Made by a program: the position numbers and the translations under genes. The notes beneath the pieces were generated by a model that was not told where the DNA came from, made no database searches, and saw nothing but the letters and a program-made list of their open reading frames with translations. Below are positions 61,834-64,000 of a stretch of DNA of 64,000 nt, one piece after another. Location: the NCBI GenBank assembly GCA_013002225.1, contig JABDKL010000115.1, forward strand, positions 1 through 64,000, in the 5' to 3' direction. The DNA is from Winogradskyella sp. (GTDB taxonomy: Bacteria > Bacteroidota > Bacteroidia > Flavobacteriales > Flavobacteriaceae). Position 1 is the first letter of the stretch, and every line of letters starts with the position of its first letter.

Positions 61834-64000
61834 TTGAAGACCTATTTTAAAATTATTTTATCTCTTTTTTGCTTGACTTTGATTGTTCAAGGTTGTTCGC
61901 GAAAAAAAGACACTTTTATCAACAGAAATTTTCACGCATTAGGGACCAAATACAATATTCTCTATAATGGTAATATTGCTTTGGAACGTGGCATAGAAGG
62001 TGTTAATAACGAATTTACTGAAAATTTCTGGGAGTTATTACCTGTAGAACGAATGGTAATTAATGAAGAAATTTTTCTACCTGGTCAAAATAAAAACGAA
62101 GATTTTGAACGCGCAGAAGAAAAAGCTATAAAAGCCGTTCAGCTTCACGGAATGAATATTAACGGGAAAGAAAAAAACCCTCAAATAGACGAGGCTTATC
62201 TTTTACTTGGAAAAGCACGTTATTACGACCAACGCTTTGTGCCTGCACTGGCAGCATTCAATAATATTCTAAATAAGTATCCTACAAGCGATAAAATTAA
62301 TCAGGTTAAAATATGGCGCGAAAAGTCGAGTATGCGTTTGGATAACGATTTAGGAGCTATTAAAAAACTTAAGCGATTGCTCGAGGAAGAAGATTTAGAA
62401 GATCAAGATTTAGCAGATGCCACATCCACCTTGGCGCAAGCCTATATTAACACAAAATCTAAAGATAGTGCATTAACCCAATTGGGTATTGCCGCCGAAA
62501 ACACAAAAATTAAAAGAGAAAAAGCCAGATACCACTACATTAGAGGGCAATTATATAACGAGTTTGGAAAAAAAGATAGCGCAAATTTAGAATTTGATCA
62601 AATTATAGACATGCATAGACAGATACCTAGATCTTTCTATATAAATGCACATCTGGAAAAAATTAACAATTTTGAAGAGTTAGATGAAAACTCAGAAGAA
62701 TTTATTGAATATCTTACAGATTTAGAACTGGACAGAGAGAACAGGCCTTTTTTAGATAAGATCTATTATCGCATTGCAGAATTTCACAAGGCGAACGCAG
62801 CAGATAGTCTTTCTGAGATCTACTACAACTTGTCACTAACTAAAAGTAAATCAGATAAGTATTTAACTGCTTTAAACTATGAGACGCTAGGCGACATGTA
62901 TTTTGACCGTAATAACTATAAGGTTGCGGGTGCTTATTACGATAGCACCATGACAGCAATGGTTGCAAACACAAAGCCATTTAGGCTTATTAAAAAGAAA
63001 CGTGAGAATTTAGACGATGTCATCTATTATGAAGGTATTGCTCAGGTTAATGACAGTATTCTAAATATTGTAAGCCTGTCTAAAGAAGACCAATTGGCAG
63101 TTTATACCCAACTTACAGAAAGGTTAAAGGCAGAAGCGATTGCCACTCAAGAACAAGAAGAAGCAGCGAAGAGAAGAGAGGGAAATGCCTTATCTGGAAA
63201 CAATACTAATCCCATAGGGTCTAATGCTTCCAATAGAAATGCAGCAGCTGAAACCAGTAATTTCTACTTCTATAATTCATCTACAGTAGCCTACGGAAAG
63301 AATGAATTTATTAAACTTTGGGGCAATAGGGAACTACAGGATAACTGGAGGCTCTCTGACAAAAAAGCTGGGATAGATAATACCGCCATAGAGAATGAGG
63401 TTGTAAATATTACCGAAGATAAAAAGTACGACCCAGAAACGTATTTAGCATCCTTGCCTACAAAGCAATCTGATATAGATAGCATAGCCAAAGAAAGAAA
63501 TTTTGCCTATTACCAATTAGGGATCATCTATAAAGAGAAGTTTAAGGAGTTAATATTAGCAAAAAACAAATTGGAAACACTGTTGCAAAATAATCCAGAA
63601 GATCGTTTAGTATTGCCCTCTAAATATAACCTTTTTAGGATTTACGAAGCAATAGGACTCGATCGAAAAGCTGAAGAGATGAAGAATAATATCATTCAGA
63701 ATCATTCAGACTCACGATATGCCGAAATTCTTTTAAACCCGCAATCAGAATTGGCGAAAGACGAAAATAGTCCAGAAGTCATCTACACGAATCTTTATCG
63801 GAAGTATACCAATCAGGAGTATGCAGAAGTTATTGCATCTGCAGATGCTCAGATCAAAAAATTTGAAGGAGATCCTTTAGTCGCTAAATTCGAAATTTTA
63901 AAAGCTTCAGCCAAAGGGAGATTATATGGATTTGAAGCTTATAAAGATGCTGTAAATTATGTTGCGCTTAATTATGCAAACTCAGAGGAAGGAAAAAAAG
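61834..64000 (+). CDS. sprE: Gliding motility lipoprotein SprE/PorW, N-terminal part (3' truncated)
   Basis: The frame begins at a TTG and stays open to the window end (722 codons). The signal peptide runs to a lipobox QGCSRKKD with the Cys near residue 21. Next comes the SprE/PorW opening NFHALGTKYNILYNGNIALERG and FWELLPVERM, then TPR-like helical pairs such as EAYLLLGKARYYDQRFVPALAAFN. SprE is an outer-membrane-associated lipoprotein of the type IX secretion and gliding machinery in Flavobacteriia. No ATG occurs near the signal peptide, so TTG is the likely start. The stop codon lies outside the window. Confidence 0.88.
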   Translation, partial: MKTYFKIILSLFCLTLIVQGCSRKKDTFINRNFHALGTKYNILYNGNIALERGIEGVNNEFTENFWELLPVERMVINEEIFLPGQNKNEDFERAEEKAIKAVQLHGMNINGKEKNPQIDEAYLLLGKARYYDQRFVPALAAFNNILNKYPTSDKINQVKIWREKSSMRLDNDLGAIKKLKRLLEEEDLEDQDLADATSTLAQAYINTKSKDSALTQLGIAAENTKIKREKARYHYIRGQLYNEFGKKDSANLEFDQIIDMHRQIPRSFYINAHLEKINNFEELDENSEEFIEYLTDLELDRENRPFLDKIYYRIAEFHKANAADSLSEIYYNLSLTKSKSDKYLTALNYETLGDMYFDRNNYKVAGAYYDSTMTAMVANTKPFRLIKKKRENLDDVIYYEGIAQVNDSILNIVSLSKEDQLAVYTQLTERLKAEAIATQEQEEAAKRREGNALSGNNTNPIGSNASNRNAAAETSNFYFYNSSTVAYGKNEFIKLWGNRELQDNWRLSDKKAGIDNTAIENEVVNITEDKKYDPETYLASLPTKQSDIDSIAKERNFAYYQLGIIYKEKFKELILAKNKLETLLQNNPEDRLVLPSKYNLFRIYEAIGLDRKAEEMKNNIIQNHSDSRYAEILLNPQSELAKDENSPEVIYTNLYRKYTNQEYAEVIASADAQIKKFEGDPLVAKFEILKASAKGRLYGFEAYKDAVNYVALNYANSEEGKK

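Overview
The window is chromosomal DNA of a member of the Bacteroidota, almost certainly a marine Flavobacteriaceae. The support is: low GC; promoter boxes of the Bacteroidota type (TAnnTTTG, sometimes with an upstream TTG); lineage-restricted families (DUF2807, DUF4175, DUF4837, DUF5687, DUF6909-, DUF6341- and DUF6427-like proteins); a SprE/PorW gliding and type IX secretion lipoprotein; and many small lipoproteins and barrel proteins. No rRNA, phage, IS element or CRISPR was seen, and no gap without a gene reaches 300 bases.

Left part (1-29.2 kb), housekeeping genes in short operons on both strands: 3' end of rnr, a YbjQ-like protein, a DUF2807 protein, a LysE-type exporter, a secreted protein, tRNA-Cys(GCA), folB, a Zn-ribbon protein, glnS with a C-terminal extension, small proteins, an SPFH protein, an outer-membrane barrel, gltX, an AlkB-type alkane monooxygenase, a very large DUF4175 protein coupled to ybeY, mnmG flanked by two parS-like palindromes, a methyltransferase, an OmpH/Skp-like lipoprotein, holB, pgk, an MltD-like transglycosylase with LysM domains, a DUF4837 lipoprotein, tatA, an M23 peptidase, a GH3 protein and a DUF6909-like protein.

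Centre (29.2-53.3 kb), a surface polysaccharide locus read almost wholly on the + strand with many overlapping genes. A Wzz-like protein is followed by rmlBACD (dTDP-L-rhamnose). Next comes a nonulosonic acid module: pseB, pseC, aldo/keto reductase, SDR, SpsF/PseF-like cytidylyltransferase, PseG-like hydrolase, second SDR, metallophosphoesterase, ATP-grasp ligase and pseI. Then come a flippase, a sialyltransferase-like glycosyltransferase, two polymerase/ligase-like membrane proteins, a beta-helix lipoprotein, a GT4, a WbaP-type initiating transferase and a GT2. A CapK/PaaK-like adenylate-forming enzyme closes the locus on the minus strand. No PseH acetyltransferase is present, and several extra enzymes sit where it would be expected, so the final sugar may be a variant of pseudaminic acid.

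Right part (53.4-64 kb): purD, two small lineage-specific membrane proteins, upp, a DUF4254 protein with a GT9 transferase, a PaaE-like flavin/2Fe-2S reductase, a two-gene ABC exporter (DUF5687 permease plus ATPase), and the 5' part of sprE running off the window.

The main points to follow up are the parS-like pair around mnmG (a possible origin-proximal centromere), the unusual nonulosonate module with its likely transferase, the DUF6909-like protein with a nucleoside-phosphorylase-like C-terminus, and genes whose promoter box lies so close to the ATG that a leaderless mRNA is predicted.
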